Shown here piece after piece: positions 44,501 through 52,302 of a DNA stretch of 64,000 nucleotides. The position numbers were made by a program, and so were the translations under genes. The DNA is from an uncultured Prevotellaceae bacterium (GTDB lineage: Bacteria; Bacteroidota; Bacteroidia; Bacteroidales; Bacteroidaceae): positions 166,852 to 230,851 of the forward strand of contig ONLU01000001.1 in assembly GCA_900318795.1 (NCBI GenBank). The letters run 5' to 3'. The stretch's first letter is position 1; every line of letters starts with the position of its first letter. The notes under the pieces are model-generated. The model searched no databases. It saw only the letters and a list, made by a program, of their open reading frames with translations, and was not told where the DNA came from.

Positions 44501-44604
44501 ACGCCAAGACTGACGACGGCTACTACAACCTGGCAGGTCAGCGTGTCAGCGCCGGCTTCAAGGGAATAGTCATCCACAATGGCAAAAAGGTTGTGAAGAG
44601 GTAA
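41521..44604 (+). CDS. Secreted C10-family cysteine protease (streptopain/SpeB type) with T9SS-type tail
   Basis: 1027 residues. Signal peptide ending VLAMG, an inhibitory Spi-type prodomain (about 20-110, SSKQALEIAANYLAKSG, GDGYVIVSGDDRM), then the C10 domain. Catalytic Cys170 in ALTGCVATAIAQVLNYH; catalytic His at 322 or 323 in GGGHHFVVDGYN; FHVNWGWKG follows. After about residue 390 come beta-sandwich domains and a Prevotella-type tail domain (TTLVLPFDIATIPEGL). The last residues YNLAGQRVSAGFKGIVIHNG match the tails of the pectin methylesterase and the giant protein. Probably an extracellular or surface protease activated by prodomain cleavage. Confidence 0.93.
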   Translation: MKKLLLSALSLFACVLAMGEPVSSKQALEIAANYLAKSGAPRRAAAQMSVQPFQTDRQGNPLMYAVNNGGDGYVIVSGDDRMRQVLAYSNSGSLDLADMPANMRYWLEGLCADMQLLIDAGYQPQAVDNRRAASDVKPEIKVMLSSLWTQGSPYNDLCPLDGTNRALTGCVATAIAQVLNYHKKVRKADIPSTPLQDTKAYKGNRGIIVPALKASHYTIDWNELIDDYTAEGVTPTKAQKDNIAKLMYFCGAAVLMDYKSSVSLAEFTSIAPMLINYFGFSRATRLVYRMSYTEQQWNDLIYNELKNGRPVLYGGSGTGGGHHFVVDGYNGNEMFHVNWGWKGNFNSYVALSVLNSEKDFPIGARESTAEFAAFQNAVINAEYGGTAQTAECLSFFKSYVDGYTIEFALINQTGVKNTFEVCLAVKDLETGKIDYIDGEKDISTWEMGNGYYKPYTYNFTSPYKPSANKKMMIYPVSRVKGTTEWLPISNPVLEYALASYDADGNLTLTLYPKEKLTTSISVEGNKYAGSTQTIKTTITNTGDEQQLSLYFWIKTDPKYFDNTSEKDLKEDGFAGITALKGATHVEVTPFTPASPGTYYIWVTKDEKGKEVVAQADFTVAANPHTVNGLAIKQFVPQGLQSTTVQTTGEIVQELFAASIMPEVFTIANASAADINNASVQFFIYKKEGETWKELQNWSLQKPVTLKPNESLKINGWKIAEGFGQYRLDMRCNNVVADSRYINTCESYTVIDANGKLIPTKYTSGTIVTPANATAMLMENLVNDKVTVTPNDNPNTLYYLGEGMTATGLDGKNIITYSQPSTVTLQDGYNFCVPYDFTAQTISYKRSFQAGWTTLVLPFDIATIPEGLTAYEFVSEDGSEVTFKQVSKLSAFEPCLLKVDAAKEYTFTGTNQKIWSNYTDAATALNFKFIGITSKPAYEQAYMLNADGTKFEKSTNPAYQSFRGCFVPTYGATNLPDALTVKGVTTGIKTVLASDAKTDDGYYNLAGQRVSAGFKGIVIHNGKKVVKR

Positions 44605-44666
44605 AAAGCAATGCCCTTTTTTGTGTGAACGTACTGGTTTTCTGTCCACTATGTTTTTGCGTGTTG

Positions 44667-46583
44667 CTACTTGATGATGGCACTCCAGCCGCCTCCAGGC
44701 ATCAGGTTGACGTGCAGCACATCGCCCTTGGTAACCTGTCGGTTCTGCTTCAGGTAGTCGGTGGCTTCGCGGTCGGCATTCACACCGTCAGCCAGCATCT
44801 CCATCTGATGAGTGCCCATGCTGAGCATGTCGAGCCGGATGTCGAGCTGGCGCGGTTGCCAGTTGGTCATGGCTGCAATGTACCATGTGGTGCCCTTGCG
44901 GCGTGCCATCACGACATATTCGCCTATCTGACCGTCGAGGGCGATAGTCTCGTCCCATACGGTAGGTATCTGACTGATGAAGTCGGTGGTAGCCTGTTCC
45001 TTCATGTACTTGGAAGGCGAGTCAGCCAGCATCTGCAAAGGTGCGTCGAAGAGGGTATACATAGCCACCTGGTGGGCACGGGTGCCTTGCGACATGGGGT
45101 GGTCATTGTTGCCGAAGAACTGGGCACGTGTAGCGTTGCTCATGGCTCCCGGTGTGTAGTCCAGCGGGCCTACGAGCTGGCGCAGATAGGGAATGGTAAC
45201 GTCGTAGCGAGGCTGGTCGTGCAGCGGTCCGTCATCCACACGCGGCTCCCACTTGGAGTTCTCCAAGCCCTTGACACCCTCGAAGTTGACGATGTTGGGC
45301 CAGGCTACCTGGATGCCCGTGGGACGATAGCCGTGCAGGTCGAGCAACAGATGGTGCCGGGCGGCACATTCCGCCAGTGCCCATGCTGAACGCATGACCA
45401 CCTGGTCGTCGCGGTCGAAGAAGTCTACCTTGAAACCCTTGACTCCCATGTCGGCATAGTGCTTGAAGTCGGCCTCGGTATTCTTGATGGCATTGCGCCA
45501 CGACGACCACAGGATGATGTCCACCCCCTTCTGCTTGCCGTAAGCCAGGAGGGTTGGCAGGTCGATGTCGGGGTTCAGTTCGTCGCGCAAGGACTCCTTG
45601 CCGCTCCAGCCTTCGTCGATGATGATGTATTCCAGACGGTTGGCAGCGGCAAAGTCGATGTAGTAGCGATAGGTGTCGGTGTTCATGCCAGCACGGAAGG
45701 GAACGCCAGTCAGCATGGTAGCGTTCCACCAGTCCCAGGCTACCTTGCCCGGACGTATCCAGCTGGTGTCTGCTATCTGGCATGGGGGACCGAAGCGCTG
45801 AGGCAGTCGGGCTGTCAACAATTGCTTGTCCTCGGTGGTGACCATGACGATGCGCCAAGGCAGGGCTCCGCGCACATCCCTGGCAATATATGGAGCCCGT
45901 TCAGTCGGTACGAGGTTCAGACGGTCGTAGCCGCCAATTTCTTCGTTTGAAGGGTAAGGGGCAAAGATGGCTTTCAGACCGTGGTCGCCGTGTTTGACGA
46001 GGAACATGCCCGGATAGTCTATGGCTCCCATGTCGGCAATGACGGCCAGTTTGCCATCAGGCAGCCGTACGGCTAGGGGATTGATGGCCAGCGAGTCGCG
46101 GAACATCTTGGAGAGTGGCTGTTCGTCGTAGTAGGACTCGAAGCTGAAACAGTAGCGCTCGCCACCGCGGTTGTCGTTGACATAAGGAATAAAGGCCTGA
46201 TAGTCGCCGGCAAAGTTGAACTCAGCTTTCTCGTCGGTAATCACCCTTGAACCTTTGCCGCTCAACTTGATGCGGTAGGCGGCAGCATCGTTGTCGGCAC
46301 GAAACTCAACCTGAGTCAGGCCCTTGCCCAGCGTGATGCTGTTGGTTGTTGCCCGGCCTTTGGGCTTGTAGTAGCCGGATGTTCCGTTGAGGCCGATTTC
46401 CGAGGGCATCAGCACCTGTGTCTTGCCGTGCTGTATTTCCCAGGTCAGCCGCTCGCTGTCGGTGTGTATGGTCACTTGTAACTGTCCGTCGGGCGACGTA
46501 ATGGTGTAGTCCTTGGCTTGTGCTTGAGACATGCTGAGCACCATGCAAGCCAGCATGGTCATCGAAAAGTGTTTTAGATTCAT
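44667..46583 (-). CDS. Glycoside hydrolase family 97 (alpha-glucosidase/alpha-galactosidase type)
   Basis: Calcium-dependent exo-acting alpha-glycosidase. 638 residues from ATG 46583 (MNLKHFSMTM); an ATG further upstream would precede or overlap the promoter. Signal peptide ending MSQAQAK, so periplasmic. N-terminal beta-supersandwich, then a TIM barrel with WDWWNA, YIIIDEGWSG, GVKGFKVDFFDRDDQ and LLLDLHGYRPTG, and a C-terminal sandwich. The Asp in KVDFF resembles the nucleophile of the retaining GH97 subgroup rather than inverting SusB; this is family knowledge recalled, not tested. Divergent from the SusR-like regulator, hinting at induction by its own substrate. Confidence 0.92.
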   Translation of the reverse strand: MNLKHFSMTMLACMVLSMSQAQAKDYTITSPDGQLQVTIHTDSERLTWEIQHGKTQVLMPSEIGLNGTSGYYKPKGRATTNSITLGKGLTQVEFRADNDAAAYRIKLSGKGSRVITDEKAEFNFAGDYQAFIPYVNDNRGGERYCFSFESYYDEQPLSKMFRDSLAINPLAVRLPDGKLAVIADMGAIDYPGMFLVKHGDHGLKAIFAPYPSNEEIGGYDRLNLVPTERAPYIARDVRGALPWRIVMVTTEDKQLLTARLPQRFGPPCQIADTSWIRPGKVAWDWWNATMLTGVPFRAGMNTDTYRYYIDFAAANRLEYIIIDEGWSGKESLRDELNPDIDLPTLLAYGKQKGVDIILWSSWRNAIKNTEADFKHYADMGVKGFKVDFFDRDDQVVMRSAWALAECAARHHLLLDLHGYRPTGIQVAWPNIVNFEGVKGLENSKWEPRVDDGPLHDQPRYDVTIPYLRQLVGPLDYTPGAMSNATRAQFFGNNDHPMSQGTRAHQVAMYTLFDAPLQMLADSPSKYMKEQATTDFISQIPTVWDETIALDGQIGEYVVMARRKGTTWYIAAMTNWQPRQLDIRLDMLSMGTHQMEMLADGVNADREATDYLKQNRQVTKGDVLHVNLMPGGGWSAIIK

Positions 46584-46610
46584 CGTTGTCAGTTGTTTGG
46601 GTTTCCGATG

Positions 46611-46618
46611 CAAAAGTA
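46611..46618 (-). promoter_or_regulatory. -7 box of the GH97 gene
   Basis: Minus strand TACTTTTG, 27 nt upstream of ATG 46583. The -33 position has no clear TTTG, which would fit activator dependence. Confidence 0.55.
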
Positions 46619-46703
46619 GTCATTTTCCAATCAATAGTGCCATTGTTTTTACTAATAAATGCTAAATAATGGACCGATAGTTCGTATAGACGTGAAAAAA
46701 GTG

Positions 46704-46711
46704 TATCTTTG
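46704..46711 (+). promoter_or_regulatory. -7 box of the SusR-like regulator gene
   Basis: TATCTTTG, 30 nt upstream of ATG 46742; a weak -33 TTCG is at 46681-46684. Confidence 0.6.
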
Positions 46712-46741
46712 CAAAACTAAATGCTTAAATGCTAAAACCAG

Positions 46742-49198
46742 ATGAGAAGACTCCTGACCATTAAGTTGTGTGTACTGTTCGTCTGCATGTTGTTGACGAC
46801 GGTAACTGCTTTGGCAGGTCCAAAACTCTTTCGCGTTTTCTACTCTTTCGATGCCTCAAACGGTTTGGCAGACAATAGTGCCCAGACCATCAAGTGTACC
46901 AAGACCGGTCGTATGGTGATTTCAACCATAGGACACATCAACTTCTACGATGGTGACAGTTTCACCCATATAGACCCAAGGTCTGACGATTTGTTTCCCT
47001 TGCCCAAGTACAACGGACACTACCACATTTATTTCGACCGTTTCCATCATCTGTGGCTGAAGGACAAGAAAACGGTGACATGTCTGGACCTGATGCAAGA
47101 GCAGTTTGTCAGCGATGTAGACAGCGTGTTCAAGAGCCTGGGTGTGAAGCGTCAGGTGGACGACTTGTTTGGAGACGTCAACAGCCATCTGTGGATACTG
47201 TCTGGAAATCAGCTCTACGGTGTTAATGCCAAGAAGACGATACCCGTCCGTTCGAAGGCGGAGTTGCAGGATGTTGATGTCTATGACAACAAAACGTTGT
47301 TGCAGTTCTTTTCCAATGGCGTAGTGTCTGCCTATAACATCGAGACAGGTCGCCATGAGTATGATGCTGCAGCATTTGAGACGGCAGAAGACAATCACTA
47401 TGCAGCGTCATCAGTCATCTATCCCGACAGTAATGTCTACTACCAGATACGCAATGGCGAGAAGGATGCCATCCTGTTGCGCTTTGACGTGAATACCCGC
47501 CAATGGGAGACGCTTTTAAAAACTCCCTATCACCTGAACAACATGACGATGTTTCGTGGACGGCTTTATATCGCTTCGGAATATGGCTACTGGTCATACA
47601 GTCCAGAAACCAAGATTGCAGACCATGTGGAAGAATTGATACTGACCAAGGGACGACGGCTGTCAACCGATATTAACGATATCTGCTTTGACCGCCAGGG
47701 AGGCATGTGGCTGGGTACGGAGAAGCGCGGCCTGCTGTATTCGCGCCCATTCAAGATCCCGTTCGTGTCTTATTCCTGGGATACCCCGGAGGCTAAGGAG
47801 TATGCAAGGCTGATGGACCAGTTGCCGCCTTCTGCCCCCCTGCCTCGACATGTCAACTGCAAGTATCGTGACAGTCGTGGATGGTTGTGGACAGGTACCT
47901 ATACGGGGCTGGAACTCCAGAGACCGGGTTCTTCGCAGAAAAAGGTGTTTACCCATCAGGATGGAATGCTGAACGAAATGGTGCGTAGCGTCATGGAAGA
48001 CAACAATCATGACATGTGGATAGCTACCAGCTTTGGCATTTCCCACCTTTATATCCAGAACGACAGTGTGCACAAGATAGAGACTTATACCCATGCAGAC
48101 AACGTGCCCGGTGAGTCGTTTGTGAATGGCAGGGCCATGAAGCTGGACGATGGAACCATCGTGATGCAGTCGCTGGACCATGTGCTGGCTTTCCATCCCA
48201 GCAATTTCTACGAGCGGGAGATAGCCGGTTATCACCTGTATCCAAAACTTGTCCGCCTGTTGGTAAATGGTCATCTCGTCAAGGCTGGTACCCGACTGGA
48301 TGGCAGAAGAATTGTGGACCGGGCTGTGACCCGGGCGCGAGAGATAACGGTCAACTACAATCAGAACTCGCTGTCGCTGACTTTCTCCGGGTTGAACTAT
48401 ATGCGACCCAGTCAGACTTATTATAGGGTACGCGTGACGGGAGTCTATAATGAATGGCGTATCTTGTCGTATTCCAGTACAAGCGGGCTCGTGGACAAGC
48501 GCGGCATGCTGCATCTGCCGTTGACAGGCCTGAATCCAGGAAAATATTTGATTGAGTTGCAAGCTTCGATGGATCCTGACAACTGGCCTGTAGAGCCTCT
48601 TACGTGGGTAGTTAATGTCCAGCAGCCCTGGTGGCGCTCGACAGGTATCTACCTGCTGCTGGGACTGATTATCATCATCTGTCTGCTGGCTAATGTCGTG
48701 TACTTCTATCGCAATACACGACTCAAGTTCCAGCTGAACCACCAGGAGGATGATTTGCTCAGACGCATCAAGAACTTTGCCGACCGTTCTGATAGTATGA
48801 CGGGTGAGGTGCTGGCTCCTGTGACATCAGGAATCGACGAAAATGAGGATAAGATAGGTGACAGCGGAAAGGTGTTCGAAAATGCCATGCTGGTCATCGT
48901 CCCTTACTTGCGCCAGCATCCTAACGAGCTTGTCAGAATGCACCAGTTGGCTGCCATGGCACATATAGAAGAAGAGAAACTGATAGAGGTGCTATCGGCT
49001 AATCTGTATAAAAGTCCACGTAAACTGGCGCTAAGCCTGCGACTGCAACAGGCTGCACAGATGCTGCTGGAGAGTGACCGGGACATAGGGGATATTGCCC
49101 ATGAGCTGAAGTTTGTCACCCCCAACTATTTTATAGCCAGTTTCTATCACCAATATCGTCAGACACCAGAGGCTTATCGGAAGATCAATGCCCGATAG
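46742..49198 (+). CDS. Membrane-spanning regulator: two-component-type propeller sensor, Y_Y_Y domain, AraC-type HTH
   Basis: 818 residues. Signal peptide (ending TALAG); periplasmic beta-propeller repeats (about 30-550, e.g. NSHLWILSGNQLY, QGGMWLGTEKRGLLYS, NHDMWIATSFGISHL); a Y_Y_Y domain (about 535-630, YYRVRVTGVYNEWRI); one transmembrane helix (about 640-660, IYLLLGLIIIICLLANVVYFY); then a short linker and an AraC-type DNA-binding domain at the C-terminus (DIAHELKFVTPNYFIASFYH). There is no histidine kinase or receiver domain between, unlike hybrid two-component systems; this is the one-component layout of SusR. Divergent from GH97, so probably its regulator. The last 25 bases overlap the convergent DUF5103 gene. 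Confidence 0.88.
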   Translation: MRRLLTIKLCVLFVCMLLTTVTALAGPKLFRVFYSFDASNGLADNSAQTIKCTKTGRMVISTIGHINFYDGDSFTHIDPRSDDLFPLPKYNGHYHIYFDRFHHLWLKDKKTVTCLDLMQEQFVSDVDSVFKSLGVKRQVDDLFGDVNSHLWILSGNQLYGVNAKKTIPVRSKAELQDVDVYDNKTLLQFFSNGVVSAYNIETGRHEYDAAAFETAEDNHYAASSVIYPDSNVYYQIRNGEKDAILLRFDVNTRQWETLLKTPYHLNNMTMFRGRLYIASEYGYWSYSPETKIADHVEELILTKGRRLSTDINDICFDRQGGMWLGTEKRGLLYSRPFKIPFVSYSWDTPEAKEYARLMDQLPPSAPLPRHVNCKYRDSRGWLWTGTYTGLELQRPGSSQKKVFTHQDGMLNEMVRSVMEDNNHDMWIATSFGISHLYIQNDSVHKIETYTHADNVPGESFVNGRAMKLDDGTIVMQSLDHVLAFHPSNFYEREIAGYHLYPKLVRLLVNGHLVKAGTRLDGRRIVDRAVTRAREITVNYNQNSLSLTFSGLNYMRPSQTYYRVRVTGVYNEWRILSYSSTSGLVDKRGMLHLPLTGLNPGKYLIELQASMDPDNWPVEPLTWVVNVQQPWWRSTGIYLLLGLIIIICLLANVVYFYRNTRLKFQLNHQEDDLLRRIKNFADRSDSMTGEVLAPVTSGIDENEDKIGDSGKVFENAMLVIVPYLRQHPNELVRMHQLAAMAHIEEEKLIEVLSANLYKSPRKLALSLRLQQAAQMLLESDRDIGDIAHELKFVTPNYFIASFYHQYRQTPEAYRKINAR

Positions 49199-50391
49199 CC
49201 CACCAGACGCCAGGTACGCTCGCCGATGCCTTGGTAGTAGACCAGGGCCTGATAGCGGTTCTCCGTCTGATAGAAACTGCCTTCGGAGGGTGGGGTATTA
49301 CCTTGAGGGGTGATATATTGATAGGAGTAATATCCCTGTTTCTGCATCAGCTGTGTGTAATAGCAACCCTTGGCACCGTCGTAGCGCATCTTGTAAGTCT
49401 CGCGGTCGTAGTCCGTCGTCCAATGTCCACTCAGGTATAATTCGCCTTCGTAGGGGGCCTCTAACACATAGTTCACCCAAACGTAGTCGCAGGTGTAGTC
49501 CACCTCGCGGTAATCGCTGTTGCGGATGACAAAGGCACCGTCGGCATCGACATCCGTCAGATAGTTCTTACGCACGAAAGAAGCGAAAGGCCATACCTGA
49601 TAGTGGGTGCCGTCCCATTGGATGTGCTCGATGCCCATGGTTGGGTGGCTGACGTCCAGAATCTCGTACTTGTGAAACTCGTTGCCTGCATCGAAGATGA
49701 GCTGGCGGTTGTGCTCCCAGACCAGTCCGTTCATGTTGATATAGTTGGGCGTGACGTCCATGCGGGTCTGGTCTTCACGCCAGTTCTGCATCACAACGGT
49801 GTGCAGCTGGCGGTCACGGTCAGTGACGCTCAGGGAGTTGTAGCTGACACTCATGGACAGTTGCTGGTGGCTCAGGTTGTGGTCGATGTCCGTATTGGTA
49901 GTCACCTCCAGACCGATTGTAGCCAGCGGTTCCACTACATAGAATTCCACTTCCAGCACTCGCTCGTCGCCCTGGTCCTCGTCGTAGACCGTCAGGCGGT
50001 AGTTGCCGCTCATCTTCAACCGGCATAAATCGTTGGGAATGGTCAACGAGTAGTGGGTGTAGAGCACAGTGGTATTGATACTGTTCCGGTAGTCATTAAT
50101 GGGATTGCCGTTGAATCCTACCAGCCAGTCGCTCTCGAACAGCCCCTCGCTCGTCGTCCAGTCGTATTCGCAATGTTCAAGTCGATAGACAAAGCGATGA
50201 TAGTTGTGTGACAGTTCGTCAAATCCTATCTGCAGCTTGTCAGAACTACCCAGCTCCATGACGGGCCGGTTCTGCCAGTCGCCGTTCACCATGCTGGTGA
50301 GTGAACGCACATGAGGGACGTAGATGCGGTTGGCTGCGTGGACTCCTAAGGTAACAGTCAGCAGCAGAAGTGTCAAGAGTCTTCTCATCAT
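49174..50391 (-). CDS. DUF5103 protein, type IX secretion system plug
   Basis: 405 residues. Signal peptide (LLLLTVTLGVHAAN), then an all-beta body with LEHCEYDWTTSEGLFESDWL, NYRLTVYDEDQGDERVLEVEFYV-type strands and LYLSGHWTTDYDRETYKMRYD. DUF5103 proteins plug the giant SprA/Sov barrel of the T9SS and close the empty pore (family knowledge). This matches the presence in the same window of three proteins with T9SS-like tails. The ATG overlaps the prmA stop (ATGA), so the two are co-translated; this prmA-plug linkage is worth noting. Confidence 0.88.
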   Translation of the reverse strand: MMRRLLTLLLLTVTLGVHAANRIYVPHVRSLTSMVNGDWQNRPVMELGSSDKLQIGFDELSHNYHRFVYRLEHCEYDWTTSEGLFESDWLVGFNGNPINDYRNSINTTVLYTHYSLTIPNDLCRLKMSGNYRLTVYDEDQGDERVLEVEFYVVEPLATIGLEVTTNTDIDHNLSHQQLSMSVSYNSLSVTDRDRQLHTVVMQNWREDQTRMDVTPNYINMNGLVWEHNRQLIFDAGNEFHKYEILDVSHPTMGIEHIQWDGTHYQVWPFASFVRKNYLTDVDADGAFVIRNSDYREVDYTCDYVWVNYVLEAPYEGELYLSGHWTTDYDRETYKMRYDGAKGCYYTQLMQKQGYYSYQYITPQGNTPPSEGSFYQTENRYQALVYYQGIGERTWRLVGYRALIFR

Positions 50392-51284
50392 GGCCGTGTA
50401 AATATGAGCATAGCCCAGGCATCGTCCTGTTTCTTTCCTTTTAGTGTCAGACCGCAGGCTTGTGCAGCATGGGTCAGCATCTCGCAGTCCTCCTCGTAGA
50501 ATCCGCTCAGCAACAGGGTGGAACCTGGTGCCATGACGCTGACAAAACGGCTCATGTCCTGAAGCAGGATGTTACGGTTGATATTGGCCATGACCAAGTC
50601 GAAGGATACTTGCTGGGAGTCGAGTAGGGAAGCATCGCCGTGCATCACGGTCAGCAGGCTGTCTACCTGATTGATGATGCTGTTGTGCCGGGTGTTGTCC
50701 ACACTCCATTCGTCAATGTCATAGGCTGTACATTGTGCAGCACCGAGCTTGAGGGCACAGATGCCCAGGATTCCCGTCCCGCAGCCACAGTCCAGTACGC
50801 GCTTGCCCTTCAGCGGAGTGCCCAGTAGCGTCGCACAAATCATGCGTGTCGTCTCGTGCGTTCCTGTGCCAAAGGCCAGATGAGCATCGATTTCAATCAT
50901 GATGGCTGATGGCTGATGGTCAATGTCTGATGGCAGATGGCGTCCGTCGTGTATCACAAGCAATTGTTCATCGCTACATGTTACGTTATCCGTCACACAC
51001 CTTACTTCTATAGGCTCAAAGCCCTCCTGCTCCCATTGCTCGTTCCAGTCACGGTCCTCCGCCTCGCGAACATGATAACTGATTTGGATTCCATCGAGTG
51101 GGAAGTCATGCAGGATATCGTCCAATGCCTGCGAGTCGAAAAGTGTTTGCTGCACATAGCCTTTCAGACCGTCGGCAGTCTCTTCAAAAGTCTCGAATTC
51201 TGCCTCGCCAGCCAGCGCTGACAGCAAGTCCTGGGCATCTTGCGTACATGGGGTGAGGGTGAATGTTACTTCGTAGTACTTCAT
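50388..51284 (-). CDS. prmA: Ribosomal protein L11 methyltransferase
   Basis: SAM-dependent methylation of ribosomal protein L11. 298 residues. N-terminal L11-recognition domain (about 1-80), then the methyltransferase core with AFGTGTHETTRM, RVLDCGCGTGILGICALKLGA and a VMANINRNIL motif (NxNR type). Odd: between the two domains the peptide HLPSDIDHQPSAI is encoded by six heptads (50899-50940) inserted in frame just before MIEIDAHLAFGTG. Translationally coupled to the T9SS plug downstream. Confidence 0.94.
   Translation of the reverse strand: MKYYEVTFTLTPCTQDAQDLLSALAGEAEFETFEETADGLKGYVQQTLFDSQALDDILHDFPLDGIQISYHVREAEDRDWNEQWEQEGFEPIEVRCVTDNVTCSDEQLLVIHDGRHLPSDIDHQPSAIMIEIDAHLAFGTGTHETTRMICATLLGTPLKGKRVLDCGCGTGILGICALKLGAAQCTAYDIDEWSVDNTRHNSIINQVDSLLTVMHGDASLLDSQQVSFDLVMANINRNILLQDMSRFVSVMAPGSTLLLSGFYEEDCEMLTHAAQACGLTLKGKKQDDAWAMLIFTRP
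50899..50940. repeat. Six-unit heptad array inside prmA
   Basis: ATGATGG, CTGATGG, CTGATGG, TCAATGT, CTGATGG, CAGATGG. 42 bp, exactly 14 codons, so the frame is kept. Unit resembles the intergenic GATGGAT-type arrays elsewhere in the window. Confidence 0.85.
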
Positions 51285-51321
51285 CGTTGAATGTTAAATT
51301 TGGGTGCAAATTTACAAAAAA

Positions 51322-51358
51322 TAGGGAAAAACCTATCGCTTCTTAGGGTTTTTCCCTA
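51322..51358. promoter_or_regulatory. Perfect 12-bp inverted repeat between divergent prmA and 51416 genes
   Basis: TAGGGAAAAACC (51322-51333) and GGTTTTTCCCTA (51347-51358), 13-nt spacer. It lies between the two promoters; operator or attenuator-like hairpin are both possible. A minus-strand -7 box TAAATTTG for prmA is at 51307-51314. Confidence 0.7.
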
Positions 51359-51392
51359 ATTTTGCATCGAAATTTATGCTAATTTTGCATCG
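51356..51392 (+). promoter_or_regulatory. Duplicated -7 region upstream of the Tyr/Gly-rich protein gene
   Basis: CTAATTTTGCATCG occurs at 51356-51369 and again at 51379-51392. Each holds a TAATTTTG -7 box. Neither has a TTTG 20 nt upstream; the first overlaps the inverted repeat. Tandem promoters from a 23-bp duplication are the likely reading. Confidence 0.6.
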
Positions 51393-51415
51393 TGAATCAT
51401 TAAATCATAGGAGAA

Positions 51416-52216
51416 ATGAAGATGAAAAGACTGATGATGTCCCTGCTCCTCTTGGGAGCGCTGCCCTTCACGTTGGCAGCTCAGGACGATGACATGTACT
51501 TCGTTCCTACGAAGGAGAACCAGGCTAAGGAGGCTCTCGACTACGGCATGCCTTCCAACACCTACTATTCGGGTAGCTCTCGCTCCGTTGACGATTATAA
51601 TCATTACATCAGGAGCAGCGTAACCCCCATTGACTCTACGGGTAACGACATCATTGACTTCTCAGCTGTTCGTGGCGTCTACCCCGATTCTACCTACAAG
51701 GAGGGGACGGAAGACTATAAGTACACACGTCGCATGACCCGTTTTGACGACTACACGCCCTCTCAGGCTTATTGGGACGGCTTCCGGGATGGCAGATGGT
51801 CGTCACCTTGGTACTATGCCGGCTATTATTCCTGGTACGACCCCTGGTACTGGAATGATTCCTGGTATTACTCCGGATGGTACTCGCCTTGGCCTTATCG
51901 CTATGGGTATTATGGCTACTATGGTTACTATCGTCCCTGGCATTACCGTTACTATGGCTATTACGGACCGCGTTGGTATGGAAGAACCTACCGCTATGTC
52001 TCACGCCCCATTCGCCGCACAACCTACCAGAGCGGACGCACGTTTGGCAGTAGTCGTACCACCTACAGTAATAGCAGATCGTTTGGCTCCTCTCGCTCGT
52101 TTGGCTCTTCGTTTGGCGGTGGCCGCAGTGGAGGTGGCTTCGGAGGCGGTGGCAGCTTCGGAGGCGGTGGCGGACGCTCGGCATCTGGCGGACGATCGTT
52201 CGGAGGACGGAGATAG
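51416..52216 (+). CDS. Secreted low-complexity Tyr/Trp/Gly-rich protein
   Basis: 266 residues; family not recognised. Signal peptide ending TLAAQ, an acidic N-terminal third (EDYKYTRRMTRFDDYTPSQAY), then a central Tyr/Trp-rich block (about 130-195, WYYAGYYSWYDPWYWND and YGYYGYYGYY) and a C-terminal block of Ser/Arg/Phe/Gly with FGSS and GGGSFGGGGG repeats. The composition is of the kind that phase-separates or sticks to surfaces, but no function can be read. It precedes the FadL-like porin by 86 nt in the same direction. Confidence 0.75.
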   Translation: MKMKRLMMSLLLLGALPFTLAAQDDDMYFVPTKENQAKEALDYGMPSNTYYSGSSRSVDDYNHYIRSSVTPIDSTGNDIIDFSAVRGVYPDSTYKEGTEDYKYTRRMTRFDDYTPSQAYWDGFRDGRWSSPWYYAGYYSWYDPWYWNDSWYYSGWYSPWPYRYGYYGYYGYYRPWHYRYYGYYGPRWYGRTYRYVSRPIRRTTYQSGRTFGSSRTTYSNSRSFGSSRSFGSSFGGGRSGGGFGGGGSFGGGGGRSASGGRSFGGRR

Positions 52217-52258
52217 CTCTTTGGACCTGAAGGTGATAAGCGCCCCAAGGTCGATGAG

Positions 52259-52300
52259 ACAATTGATAGTTTGATAATTGATAATAAAGTAGTTGATAAA
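52259..52300. repeat. Degenerate TTGATAA-type array in the 51416-FadL spacer
   Basis: Units ATTGATA, GTTTGATA, ATTGATA, ATAAAGTA, GTTGATA with a mixed 7/8 period, ending at the ATG of the porin gene. Confidence 0.45.
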
Positions 52301-52302
52301 TC

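Noticed and set aside
47663-48742. 359-codon open frame on the minus strand
   Set aside because: Antisense to the SusR-like regulator, whose propeller and Y_Y_Y motifs are clear.
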